From UBA8752 sp965657965 (lineage in GTDB: Bacteria; Bacteroidota; Bacteroidia; Flavobacteriales_D; Sanyastnellaceae), in assembly GCA_965657965.1 (NCBI GenBank), contig CBFHQM010000015.1:1-57424 (forward strand): 57,424 nucleotides of DNA, read 5' to 3'. Positions within the stretch are counted from its first letter, which is position 1; each line of letters begins with the position of its first letter. Both the position numbers and the translations under genes were made by a program. This document shows, in pieces, positions 1-9,900 of this stretch. The notes under the pieces were generated by a model. That model had not been told where the DNA came from. It searched no databases and worked only from the letters and a program-made list of their open reading frames with translations.

Positions 1-17
1 TGCTATCTTTGGTTTTG

Positions 18-416
18 ATGGCAAGATTTTGGAGTGTCTTTTTTGTGATAGGCCTGCTGGTAATCGGCATAGACCTCAAGGCTCAGGATCCCAACCAGCC
101 GGAGAATTGCTGCTTCACTTGTGAATGTTACTATTGTGGGGCTGTTGCAGAGTGTGGCCCTCCTTTCGGAACTGAAGTTGATTGCGAATATGCTGGCGCT
201 GAGAATTGTGGAACAACCGACTCTGGTGCTCCTGGAGGCACGCCATTGTGTTCGAGCTGGACGGAGAACAATTTGACTTTGAACCCCAATGGGGAGGGCA
301 ATCCTTGCGTCCCGATTGATGGAGGATTGGTTGTGTTGATTGCGGGAGGTTTGGGCATGGCTTTCGTGTCGCTGAGAAGGCGGCAGTCGCTCGAGTTGAT
401 GACTTGCGCGGCCTGA
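18..416 (+). CDS. Cys-rich secreted protein with PID-CTERM-like sorting tail
   Basis: The protein has 132 residues from the ATG at 18. A TTG at 9 is also in frame and no stop is seen before the window edge, so the true start could lie further left. Residues 1-23 form a signal peptide ending in KAQ. The mature part has ten cysteines (C31, C32, C35, C37, C40 and others) and a Thr/Ser/Gly/Pro-rich stretch. The C-terminus has the tripartite form of an exosortase substrate: PIDGG at 99-103, a hydrophobic helix at about 104-118, then RRR at 120-122. This matches what I know as PID-CTERM tails in Bacteroidota. The exosortase gene follows directly, so the protein is probably its dedicated substrate, cleaved and anchored or released at the cell surface. 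The function of the mature domain is unknown. Confidence 0.75.
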   Translation: MARFWSVFFVIGLLVIGIDLKAQDPNQPENCCFTCECYYCGAVAECGPPFGTEVDCEYAGAENCGTTDSGAPGGTPLCSSWTENNLTLNPNGEGNPCVPIDGGLVVLIAGGLGMAFVSLRRRQSLELMTCAA

Positions 417-424
417 ATCCACAA

Positions 425-937
425 ATGGACAAATCGCTCCTGCGTTTTCTTGGTGGAGGGCTTCTTGGGTATCTCGCCTGGTACATTCTTTACCAATATT
501 GGTTGAAGGATCAAACGCTTCTCGATGAGTACTTGATTCACAGCATGGTTCTGGTTTGTGAGTCTGTGCTTAGAGGGTTGGGGTTTGCGCTCTATGAGGT
601 AAATGAAGTCGGCTTGCGCTGGCAATTGGGGATTGCGAACAGTGTTGGATTGTTGGAAATTGGTGCGCCTTGTGATGGGCTCGTCCTGTTCGTTCTGTTT
701 GCCGTTTTTGTCCTGGCTTTTCCCGGTCGAATGGCTCGAAAGCTTTGGTTCATACCGCTGGGCATTCTGTGCATCCATGTGGCCAATTTGATTCGGGTCG
801 TTAGCTTGACGATGATCAACTTTTACCGCCCCAGTGCGTTGGCCTTCAATCATGACTACACGTGGACGGTGTTGATTTATGGCTTCATTTTTTGGTTGTG
901 GTATCAATGGACGGAAAAGTTGAGTCATGAAAAGTGA
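425..937 (+). CDS. Exosortase/archaeosortase family transpeptidase
   Basis: This polytopic membrane protein of 170 residues has the three conserved exosortase catalytic positions: Cys83 in APCDG, Arg124 in HVANLIR, and His143 in FNHDY. Each sits at a membrane-helix boundary. Exosortases are thought to cut a C-terminal sorting signal and transfer the protein to another acceptor. The length suits the small Bacteroidota exosortases. The ATG at 425 was chosen; an in-frame TTG at 404 would overlap the upstream gene. The gene begins 8 bases after the preceding substrate gene and overlaps the next gene by 11 bases, so the three are probably one operon. I recall an exosortase X (XrtX) type paired with PID-CTERM proteins; assignment to that exact subtype is inference. 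Confidence 0.88.
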   Translation: MDKSLLRFLGGGLLGYLAWYILYQYWLKDQTLLDEYLIHSMVLVCESVLRGLGFALYEVNEVGLRWQLGIANSVGLLEIGAPCDGLVLFVLFAVFVLAFPGRMARKLWFIPLGILCIHVANLIRVVSLTMINFYRPSALAFNHDYTWTVLIYGFIFWLWYQWTEKLSHEK

Positions 938-1556
938 CATTGCATCAACAGGGCTTCTGCCCAAGGGCAAGCCCTGGTGGCTGGCTGTTTTGATGCTGAT
1001 GGTGGTCTTCGGTTATGTGCAGGAGGATGTCAAAATCAAGCTCAACCATTACGTTCGAGTGGGGGACCACTACCTCGACTTCTACACCTATTTGCACGAC
1101 GATTGTGATTGGGAAGCGGAGTGCATGTATGAAAAGCGCAAGGATTGGTGGGATCGATTTGCGCCGATGAGCCGGACGAGTTTCTACGTAACCAGGGACA
1201 CCTTTGATGTTTTTCATCGCATGGGGCCAGAGGAGCTAAAGCGTTTGAAATGGGGGCTGATGGTGGCCATTGTGCTGGGATTTTTTGTGTTGGACGCCTT
1301 GTTTTTGAGGGCGGCTGGTGTCGGAGAGCGTTGGAGATTGTTGATGCTGATCTACGCGGCGTCGGGGTTGGTGACCGCTGTGTTTTGGGCGCTGGATGGT
1401 CAGGCCGGGCAAAGTGAGGCTGGATACAATGTGGCCCGTGAGGTATTGGGTTTTTTGCAGTCGCCGCTGCCGTCTTTGATGCTTGTGCTTTTGCCTTGGT
1501 TGCGAAACCGTGCCCTTCTTGGGCAGGCCGACGCAAAGGGCCAGGGGCCAGGTTGA
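927..1556 (+). CDS. Exosortase-associated membrane protein
   Basis: The protein has 209 residues and about four hydrophobic helices (roughly 17-31, 109-128, 137-156, 172-192). Between helices one and two lies a loop of about 75 residues rich in Tyr, Trp and Asp (DHYLDFYTYLHDD). Its start overlaps the end of the exosortase gene by 11 bases, which implies translational coupling. No catalytic motif is visible. Position, size and topology fit an accessory partner of the exosortase, similar to membrane proteins I recall beside XrtX-type enzymes. It may hold the substrate or acceptor. Confidence 0.6.
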   Translation: MKSDIASTGLLPKGKPWWLAVLMLMVVFGYVQEDVKIKLNHYVRVGDHYLDFYTYLHDDCDWEAECMYEKRKDWWDRFAPMSRTSFYVTRDTFDVFHRMGPEELKRLKWGLMVAIVLGFFVLDALFLRAAGVGERWRLLMLIYAASGLVTAVFWALDGQAGQSEAGYNVAREVLGFLQSPLPSLMLVLLPWLRNRALLGQADAKGQGPG

Positions 1557-1612
1557 TTCAGCCGGTTGCAATCCAGTGAGCAAGACGTGCACTTGTCCAT
1601 TAATTTTCGGAG

Positions 1613-2107
1613 ATGACGTTTGATGAATTGCCGGGACATGCCCGGTTGTGGGTCCATACTGCGGACCGCGCTTTGTCGAAGACAGAGCAGAGTGAATTGA
1701 CAGCAGAACTCGCGCGCTTTCTTGAGTCGTGGTCTGCCCATGGTGCGGCATTGGTTGCGGCAGGTTCAGTGCTGTACGACCGGGTGTTGGTCGTGGGTCT
1801 GGATGAACAGCGCGCAGGCGCTACAGGCTGCAGCATCGACAAACTGGTGGGGTTTATCCGGGCACAGGGTCAAAAGACAGGAGTGGATTGGTTTGACCGC
1901 CATCAAGTGGTGTGGAGGCAGCCGGGGGACTCTGTGTGGAGCGCGTCGAGAACGCCAGAGTTTTGGGCGAAGCGAAAAGCTGGCCTCGTGCACGACAATA
2001 CGGAGGTGGTGGATCCTTTGGTGTCTTGTGTTCAGGATGCTGGGTCCAATAAGGATTGGTTGATCAAGTCCTTCGACGAAAGTTGGCATTCGGCCATGTG
2101 GTCTTGA
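1613..2107 (+). CDS. Conserved Bacteroidota protein, often misnamed ABC transporter ATPase
   Basis: The 164-residue soluble protein has no signal peptide or membrane helix. It opens with FDELPGHARLWVHTADRALS and contains GATGCSIDKLVGFI near residues 69-82. Both are hallmarks of a short Bacteroidota family often labelled ABC transporter ATPase in databases. It has no Walker A or B motif, so that label is not supported by the sequence. A cysteine follows Thr-Gly in the conserved GCSID segment and may matter for function. The gene stands alone, 56 bases after the exosortase cassette. Function unknown. Confidence 0.65.
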   Translation: MTFDELPGHARLWVHTADRALSKTEQSELTAELARFLESWSAHGAALVAAGSVLYDRVLVVGLDEQRAGATGCSIDKLVGFIRAQGQKTGVDWFDRHQVVWRQPGDSVWSASRTPEFWAKRKAGLVHDNTEVVDPLVSCVQDAGSNKDWLIKSFDESWHSAMWS

Positions 2108-2177
2108 GGTCGGCGTCTTCGAGGTTGTAAATCCATTGGGGTGTGTAATTGGGCGTTTGGTTGTTCATATTGTTTTG

Positions 2178-2210
2178 TTGAGCGGTATTTAGATTCGAAT
2201 GTAAATTTTG
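2178..2210 (+). promoter_or_regulatory. Candidate Bacteroidota promoter of giant protein 1
   Basis: TTG at 2178-2180 is followed 21 bases later by TAAATTTTG at 2202-2210. This is close to the Bacteroidota pattern TTG-N19..21-TAnnTTTG, with one extra base in the downstream box. It would give a leader of roughly 95 bases before the ATG at 2313. Confidence 0.35.
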
Positions 2211-2312
2211 CAAATGCTCAGCTTTGTGCTTATCTTTCGGGACGGCAAAAGGTGTAAAGTGGCGACCAACGGCACTTTCCTTTGTCAAACCGAATTAGCA
2301 ACCGCTGGATCC

Positions 2313-5300
2313 ATGATGCTCCGCTTTACTTGCCGCGCCACGTTGGCTGTGGTCTTTCTTACCGCCGCTTTGTTTGTCTCCTTAGGGGTCCGTGCGCAAT
2401 CCGTTACCCTTTTCTCTGACTTCTATGCCACCCAATACGGAGTGGCAGTGACCAGTTTGACCGACGGCCAAATCGTGAACATCAGCGAAGGCGGCATCTG
2501 GCCGACCAACGGTTTCAATCAGACTTACACCATTGACCTTTCGGAATATGGCCAAGGCAACTACACCATCATCTTGCTGGATGGCGGTGGAGATGGTGGC
2601 ATCAGCTTTGAAGTGAACACGACAAGTTTGCCCTTCATCTGCGGAGGAAACTGTTCGGGTGAATTGTCGGCGGGTCCTGCGGCGGCATTCAACTTTACCC
2701 TCACTGAATTGGACGGCATACCGGGGTGTATGGACGACTCTGCCTGCAATTACGATGCAGAAGCAGGATTCGATGACGGCAGTTGCTGTTATGATGCGTG
2801 CGTGACTGTGCGTTTGTACGATGCGTTTTCCAACGGTTGGGTAGACGGTCAAGGCAACGTGGGGAGCGCCACAGTGGGCAATTTGTCCGGAACGGAATTT
2901 GGCAGTGTTGAGTTCTCCGATGGAGCGTCGATCGACTTGGACGTTTGCCTTTCTGATGATTGTTATGTGTTGCAGCTTGCGTTCGACAACCTCGCAGTAG
3001 AGGCGTCGTGGGAGATCATCCGAAATGGTCAGGTCATCCTCGAAGGAGGTCCTGGTGTCCCCGGGGGCATCATTGAGGAGTTCTTTTTTGTGGGAGAGCC
3101 TGAGTGTTTGAATCCAGGGTGTACCGTAGAAGGCGCTTGCAACTACAGTCCTTCATACAACTTCAATGATGGAAGTTGCGAGTACTTGTCTTGTCAAGGT
3201 TGTACGGACCCAACGGCCTGTAACTATAACCAGAACGCCACCATCTCAAATGACGACTGTGACTTTGATTGCTACGGTTGTACCGAAAATGGCGCAGTGA
3301 ACTTCGATGCCGATGCCATCTATGACGACGGCACGTGTTGTTATGAGGAGTACTTCTACTTCCTCGAGGTGGGCGGCGGAAGTTGGGACGGTGAGATCAG
3401 CTGGAACATCCGGAACATGGAAACCAATACTGTGGTGGACTTTGGTGGAGCTGGAACCCATGCGGTTTGCTTGCCAGAAGGATGCTACAATTTTGAGATG
3501 TTTGACAGCTTCCAAGACGGGTGGAACAATGGACTCTACATCTTCACCACGTTTGATGGAACGGTCGTGTACTCGGGTTCCTTGGATGAAGCTGAATTCG
3601 GAGACCAATTGATCAGTGGTGCAGACCGAATCACCTTGGGCGATGTGAGTTGTCCTGTGGGATGTACGGATCCGACCGCGTGCAACTTCAGTCCCAACGC
3701 AGTCTACGACAGTGGCTTCTGTAACTTCTCTTGTTACGGGTGCACCGACTTCAATGCCACCAACTTTGAGCCTTCTGCTTCGATTGACGACGGTACTTGT
3801 GTGTACTGCGCCAATGGCGAACTGATTTTGGAGGTGCGCATGACCGACTCTTTTGGAGACGGTTGGAACGGAGGGGTGTATTACATCTCCGACGTCAATG
3901 GTGACATTGCCGCCACGGGCTCTTTGGACAACGCAGGGATCGGCGACGGTTTGACCGCAGGAACAGATTTGGTTTGTCTCCAACCCGGTTGCTACCTCTT
4001 TGACATCACCCCTGGCGATGACGCCGAAGACATGGGGTGGTATCTCGAGGACGTGGTCGAGAACTTCTACGGTACGGGCAGCGATGAGGTGTCGAGTTAT
4101 GGCATCGACTTCGGCAATACCGCTTCTTGCACCTTCTTGGGGTGCACAGATCCCTTTTGTTTGAACTACAACCCCAGCGCGACAGAGGACGATGGTTCCT
4201 GTGAGTGCCCGCCGGTCAACAACTACGCATACAGCGCGCAAGCGGTGCAGTGTGGTGCACAGGTTGCAGGGTCTTTGACCTACGCGGTGGATGGTGAAGG
4301 CTTGATCGGCACGACGTGCTCAGGTCAAGACATCAATGCGGCAGGAGTTTGGTACGTATTCAACTCGCAATCGAGCCAGCAGATGGTCGTGAGCACTTGT
4401 GGTACCGACGCCTTTAATCCAGCGGGCAACCCGTTGTTTGACTCTCAGGTGTTCGTCTACCAAGCCGTGGATGGCGACCTCGCCAACTTGGAGTGCTTGG
4501 GTGGAAACGACGACGGATGCTCGGAAGGCTTTATGAGTGAAGTGGCCTTTAACGTGGAGCAGGGTGAGGATTACTACATCCACGTCACGCGATTTAGTCA
4601 ATACACCAGTGGAGACGAATTTTTGTTGTCTGTGGAGTGTGTGGACTGCAGCAGTGGTGCGCCAATCAATGACGACTGTTCGAGTGCATTGGGTCTGCAG
4701 AACGGGGTTCCACATGTGGGTTCTGTCTGTTGCTCTAGCCCGGACAATGTGGACGTGAGCTTTCTCGCTGGATTCCAGACGAGTTATGGTGTCTGGTATC
4801 AATTCAACAGTGGAGATTACGAAACCTTCTTCTTCGACTTGTTGAACTTGAGTGCAGCCAACATTGGCCTGGCCATTTTTGATGTCGGCGAGTGCGGCGA
4901 CCTCGAGGCGCAGGTGGGTTGTTTGGTGTCTGAGCAGTGCGCAGGCGAAATCAGCCAGTTCACCGTGCTTCAATCCAACACCAACTATCTCTTTTACGTC
5001 TTCACTACAGATCCAGAAGAGTGCGGCCAATATCAGTTCTTGACCAACGGAGTTTACCTCGGTTGTATGGACCCGGTTGCACCGAATTACGATCCGACGG
5101 CCACCATGGACGACGGAACCTGCGACTACATGGACGTGGTGCCTGCCAACAATACCTGTGGTTCGGCGATGGCATTGGGCTGTGGGGAAACGGAGACCGG
5201 ATCAACAGGTGGCGCAACAAACTTAGGGGCGCCCAACCTGATCAATGGTTGTGATCCGATTCCCGGACCTGGCATTTGGTACACGTTTGAAGGCACGGGT

Positions 5301-6764
5301 GATTTGCACACGTTGAGCCTTTGCGGTTCCAACATCGACTCAAAGCTCAACCTATATGTGAGTGACGATGTGTGTGCAGGCGGAATTCCAGCGCTGTTTG
5401 AATGTGTATTGACTGTGGAGGATGGCGTTTACGCTTCAGAAGAGTCAGACTTCATCAATTGTGGGTTCTTTGATCAGGACGATGCATGGGTGCAGTTCAT
5501 TTCTGAACCTGGTCGTCATTACTATGCCTACGTTTCTGCTGAGGATTCAGATGGCAATCCCATTACAGACGACAATGGAACGGTCGAGATTTCCTTGTCC
5601 TGCGCACCCGCTATTGAGGGGTGTACGAACAGTGTGGCCTGCAACTTTGACCCCAGTGCCAACATCGAGGACGACAGTTGTGACTTCCTTGCGTGCGCTT
5701 GTCCCGATGGCTTCGAAGACGGCATTCCACTCAAGCTGGATATGTTTGACAGCTTCGGTGACGGATGGAATGGGGCCCAGTACTACCTCATGGATGCCGT
5801 TGGTGACACGCTCCTTAGTGGCAGCTTAGACAGTGCCTTGTTCATCTTGGACGTCGACAACTTCCTCGGTGGAGACGAAGGGTTTGATACATTCTGTCTG
5901 GTGGAAGGCTGTTACAGCTTGGCTGTAGGCGGTGGAGATTTCGACGAAGAAATCAGCTGGTCTCTTTCTTCCACCGAAGGCGAGATCGCCACGGGAACGA
6001 TTGGCGCGGTCAACTTCTCTTTGGGAGCTGTGGTTTGTGGGTGTATTGACTCAGGAGCCTGCAACTTTGATCTGGAGGCTACAGCGGATAATGGTTCCTG
6101 CGATTACTTGAGCTGCGCAGGTTGCACCGACATTGCGGCTTGCAACTATGACGAAACGGCCACAATTCCAGATGGGAATTGCTGCTTCGATCAATGTGTT
6201 AAGCTGCTCATGACCGATGACTTTGGTGACGGTTGGAATGGCGCTCAGTACAGCCTGTATTCTGTGGACGGGTTGCTCATTGCTCAAGGAGGTCTTCCCA
6301 GCGTGGGCTTTACCGTAACGCCAGAGGGAACCAGTGCGACCGATGAGTTCTGTTTGTCAGAGGGCTGCTACTACTTAGAGGTAAGCAGTGGTGTGATTCC
6401 CGTGGAAGTCGGGTGGACCCTTCTTGGCGCGTCCAGTGGCATTACCTCTGGAGGAGCACCAAGCTCGGCTGTCTACTTTGAAGTTGGAGAATCCGATTGC
6501 GTTGCAGGGTGTACGGTCCCCGTGGCCTGCAACTATGATCCACTGGCCAACATCACCATCCTCGAAGACTGTGTGTTTGATGGTTGTGGAGGTTGCACGT
6601 ATGACATTGCGGAGAACTACGACTTAAATGCTGTGCAAGACAATGGTACGTGTTTGTTTGCGCTTCAGAGTGCATGCCCCACGGACTTAAACCTCGATGG
6701 AGCGACAACAACAGCAGATTTGCTTGAGTTCCTGATCAGCTTTGGTGACCCCTGTGAAGAGTAA
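2313..6764 (+). CDS. Giant secreted Cys-rich repeat protein 1 with dockerin-like tail
   Basis: The protein has 1483 residues. The ATG at 2313 gives a clean signal peptide (residues 1-28, ending VRA|QS); upstream in-frame codons do not. The mature protein mixes three modules. The first has 13 copies of a roughly 20-residue motif of the form GCTD..ACNY....DDGSC. The second has five larger units around (F/T)DSFGDGWNG, each followed by a CL..GCY strand. The third has domains of the NNTCGSAMALGCG type with GVWYxF, like bacterial pre-peptidase C-terminal or carbohydrate-binding folds. The last 30 residues (CPTDLNLDGATTTADLLEFL then FGDPCEE) resemble one half of a type I dockerin, with a D-N-D-G calcium loop, and recur in the next gene. 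Paired cysteines and Asp/Gly loops suggest a disulphide- and calcium-stabilised extracellular adhesin or matrix protein. No typical T9SS tail is seen. Confidence 0.85.
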   Translation: MMLRFTCRATLAVVFLTAALFVSLGVRAQSVTLFSDFYATQYGVAVTSLTDGQIVNISEGGIWPTNGFNQTYTIDLSEYGQGNYTIILLDGGGDGGISFEVNTTSLPFICGGNCSGELSAGPAAAFNFTLTELDGIPGCMDDSACNYDAEAGFDDGSCCYDACVTVRLYDAFSNGWVDGQGNVGSATVGNLSGTEFGSVEFSDGASIDLDVCLSDDCYVLQLAFDNLAVEASWEIIRNGQVILEGGPGVPGGIIEEFFFVGEPECLNPGCTVEGACNYSPSYNFNDGSCEYLSCQGCTDPTACNYNQNATISNDDCDFDCYGCTENGAVNFDADAIYDDGTCCYEEYFYFLEVGGGSWDGEISWNIRNMETNTVVDFGGAGTHAVCLPEGCYNFEMFDSFQDGWNNGLYIFTTFDGTVVYSGSLDEAEFGDQLISGADRITLGDVSCPVGCTDPTACNFSPNAVYDSGFCNFSCYGCTDFNATNFEPSASIDDGTCVYCANGELILEVRMTDSFGDGWNGGVYYISDVNGDIAATGSLDNAGIGDGLTAGTDLVCLQPGCYLFDITPGDDAEDMGWYLEDVVENFYGTGSDEVSSYGIDFGNTASCTFLGCTDPFCLNYNPSATEDDGSCECPPVNNYAYSAQAVQCGAQVAGSLTYAVDGEGLIGTTCSGQDINAAGVWYVFNSQSSQQMVVSTCGTDAFNPAGNPLFDSQVFVYQAVDGDLANLECLGGNDDGCSEGFMSEVAFNVEQGEDYYIHVTRFSQYTSGDEFLLSVECVDCSSGAPINDDCSSALGLQNGVPHVGSVCCSSPDNVDVSFLAGFQTSYGVWYQFNSGDYETFFFDLLNLSAANIGLAIFDVGECGDLEAQVGCLVSEQCAGEISQFTVLQSNTNYLFYVFTTDPEECGQYQFLTNGVYLGCMDPVAPNYDPTATMDDGTCDYMDVVPANNTCGSAMALGCGETETGSTGGATNLGAPNLINGCDPIPGPGIWYTFEGTGDLHTLSLCGSNIDSKLNLYVSDDVCAGGIPALFECVLTVEDGVYASEESDFINCGFFDQDDAWVQFISEPGRHYYAYVSAEDSDGNPITDDNGTVEISLSCAPAIEGCTNSVACNFDPSANIEDDSCDFLACACPDGFEDGIPLKLDMFDSFGDGWNGAQYYLMDAVGDTLLSGSLDSALFILDVDNFLGGDEGFDTFCLVEGCYSLAVGGGDFDEEISWSLSSTEGEIATGTIGAVNFSLGAVVCGCIDSGACNFDLEATADNGSCDYLSCAGCTDIAACNYDETATIPDGNCCFDQCVKLLMTDDFGDGWNGAQYSLYSVDGLLIAQGGLPSVGFTVTPEGTSATDEFCLSEGCYYLEVSSGVIPVEVGWTLLGASSGITSGGAPSSAVYFEVGESDCVAGCTVPVACNYDPLANITILEDCVFDGCGGCTYDIAENYDLNAVQDNGTCLFALQSACPTDLNLDGATTTADLLEFLISFGDPCEE

Positions 6765-6821
6765 AAGCGGGAAATACCACGAACGAATACAAACTTTAGG
6801 GCCAAGCTGCCCGATAACAGG

Positions 6822-6857
6822 AGGCCCCGAACACAATCGTTTGGGGCCTTCTTCTTT
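6822..6857 (+). terminator. Rho-independent terminator after giant protein 1
   Basis: A nine-pair stem (6822-6830 with 6841-6849; AGGCCCCGA/TTGGGGCCT, one G-T pair) with a ten-base loop is followed by a T-rich run, TCTTCTTT. It lies 57 bases after the stop codon. Confidence 0.8.
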
Positions 6858-6997
6858 ACTCAACACCCGATAATACGGGACGTGCGATCCGTGTAATGTG
6901 GCCCGGCGGTTTTTTTCGACGATTTCTTCGGGCAGTTAGGGCTTTTTTCCTCAGTGTTTCCGCTATATTGCTCGAGCAATTGGAAAAAACCTTAATC

Positions 6998-9900
6998 ATG
7001 AACCTGAGAACTACCATTCTCCGAGGTGCTCTGGGCGTGTTCGCCTTAGCCCTTTTTACGTCTGTGCAAGCGCAGACGATCACTTTTACCTCAGACAATT
7101 ACTTGAGTGAGTTGTCATTTTGTGTTGTCACACACAACGGGGATACAATCTTCCAAGCTTATGATGGCGCGACCATCGTTCCTGGAGGAAACAACTCAAC
7201 CCAAGACTTTGATGTGTCTGTTTACGGTGCTGGTGACTACACCGTCACGATGAACGACACGTACGGAGACGGAGGAAGTGGCTTCTTCACGGATGCTGCT
7301 CCTTTGAATTGTGTCGGTACTTGTGCTGCTGCTGTCGCGAATTGCGGATTTGGCAACACTTGTTTCGAGACTTGGTCTTTCTCCTTCATTTCAGATGTTC
7401 CTGGATGCACAGCATCTGACGCCCTGAACTACGATGAGACAGCCACGTTGGATGACGGTTCTTGCTTGTACGACGCTTGCCCAGACGCAGGAGAGACCAT
7501 GGTCTTTGTGCGCATGGAAGACACATATGGCGATGGATGGAACGGCAACACCTACTCATTGTTCGCCAACGGTGCGCTTGTCTCTACTGGAAACTTGGAC
7601 GCCTCTTTCGTTGGCAATGGTGGATTCGCTGGTGGACCAGCTCTCGGAATCGACACGATTTGCATGCCGCTTGGCGCTTGCTACGAGTTGGTTTCAGGTG
7701 GAGGTTCGTTCGCAACGGAAATCAGCGTTACGCTCATAAATGTGTACGACGGATCGATCATTGCGTTTGATGATGACGGTGGTTCTGTGGGCTTCTATTA
7801 CGGAGAGACTGCTGAAACCTGCGGGTGCACGGACAACACAGCTCTGAACTACGATGGTGCAGCCACCGCCGATGATGGAAGTTGTGTATTCCCATCTTGC
7901 CCAGATGGACAAACGCTGGTTCAGTTCCTCATGTTTGACACTTTCGGAGACGGATGGGATGGCACTACATATACTTTGCTTGACGGCGACGGTGAAGTTG
8001 CAGCTTCAGGTAGCATCGACAACGCTCAATTTGTTGTATCGGAGGGTGCGGAAGCATATGACTTCTTCTGTCTGTCCACGACTGATTGCTACACGTTGGA
8101 AGTGGCTGGTGGTTTGTATCCAGGAGAAAAGGAGTGGCAGATCATTGACTACAATACAGGGGAGATCCTCTACAGCCAAATTGATGGCGACGGATTTGGC
8201 ACCTTCGGTGTCGCTGGTCCTGGTGTCAACTGTGGTTGCACGGACGCAACAGCCTTTAACTACGACGACGCAGCGGATGCAGACGATGGATCATGCCTTA
8301 CCCCAGGATGTGTCGGTTCTGCGGATTCCACAAGCTACTTGCTGTACTTGACGCACAACCAGTTCCTGAACTGGGGTAACAATGCAGCTTACATTTATTT
8401 CGCAGGTGGTGACACCTTGTTTGCTGGTGGTTTTGTGGACGGCATTTATCTGCCAGACCTTGAAACGAGTCCGGTAGACGGATATTACGAGTTCTGTGTG
8501 CCAAACGACGCCTGTTTGCAGTTCTCTGGTGGCGGTGGTTCACCAAACGGAATTGCTGGATGGTCTATCCTCGAATTCGATGGCACTGTACTTTATGAAG
8601 GTGGTTTGGGTGTTTATGACATCGGTTTTGGTGCAGCTGCAGGAAACTGCGTGAGCGGTTGTACGCTGACAGCAGCCATCAACTACAATTCAGAAGCTAC
8701 GGTTGATGACGGCAGCTGTGTTGTTTGTGAAAACGGCGAGCTTGGCTTCAATCTGACATTGCAAGACGACTTCGGTTCAGGTTGGTCTCCAGGTAACGAT
8801 TGGTACCTCGTCAATGAGGAGACCGGCGATACGACCTTCACGGGCACAATGGCCCCAGGTCCAACGACCACGTCTTTGACCAACTGCTTGGAGGTGGGTT
8901 GCTACACGTTTAGCACCGGCGCCATTTTCACAACAGAAGGCTGGTCCATCTCTGACAACCTCGGAAACGAATACGCGCCATTAACCTACGGTCCTACCGA
9001 CGGTTACCCAGTGGCTTTTGGCGGTACAGACATTACCGATTGTGGCTTCCCCGGTTGTGCAGATCCAACAGCGAACAACTACAATATTTCTGCATCTGAA
9101 GATGACGGAAGTTGTGAGTTCCCTCCTGCGAACGACAATGCTGAAACAGCGCAAGCGATTGCTTGTGGCTTGACTTTGACTGGCTCATTGGAGAATTCCA
9201 ATGGTGACGAATATGGAGGGACGACTGTTCTGGGCAACGCCATTTCAACCAACGGTGCGATTTGGTATGAGTTCAACGCTGACCAAGATTACCAGGCGAC
9301 TTTTAGTCTCTGTGCTTCTGCAGATGTGGACAACGGTGTGACCGACACGGACATGATTGTTTTCAGTGTTAACGGAGACGGTTCTTTGAGCCCATTGGCC
9401 ACCAACGATGACTCAGGCATTCCTGGTTGTGGTTTCGGAACCACTGGAACGTTTAACTCAGTCGTGAGCATCAACGCCCTTCAAGGAGAGAATTACTTGA
9501 TCCGCGTCGGTACTTATGGAAATGCGACGACTCAAACCGGCATTGTGATTGAGGCAACGTGTGCGTCTTGCCCTGACGGATTCCCTGTCAATGACGACCT
9601 GTGCGGCCTTGCGCTTCCATTGGTAGATGGCGGTACACAGACCGGTAGCCTTTGCTGCAGTGCTGCAGATGATGACTTTGGCATGGGTAGCTTGAGCACA
9701 TTCGCAACGGCTTATGGTGTCTGGTACGAATTGGAGACCGACACAGCGTACAACTTGTACAACCTGACTGTGGATGCCACTGGCGACGGTGCGATTGGTT
9801 ATGCTGTTTACAGCGGAGAAGATTGCACGGACTTGAATGACTTGTCATCAGGAGTAGTTGCAGGCGCTGTACAAGAAGAAATGAACGGTTGGTTTGGGAC

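Noticed and set aside
1613..2107. ABC transporter ATPase label for the 164-residue protein
   Set aside because: No Walker A, Walker B or signature motif is present; the name is a propagated database label.
3246..4241. 331-codon open frame antisense to giant protein 1
   Set aside because: It lies fully inside a well-supported gene, has no family features, and reads as the reverse frame of the Cys/Asp/Gly repeats.
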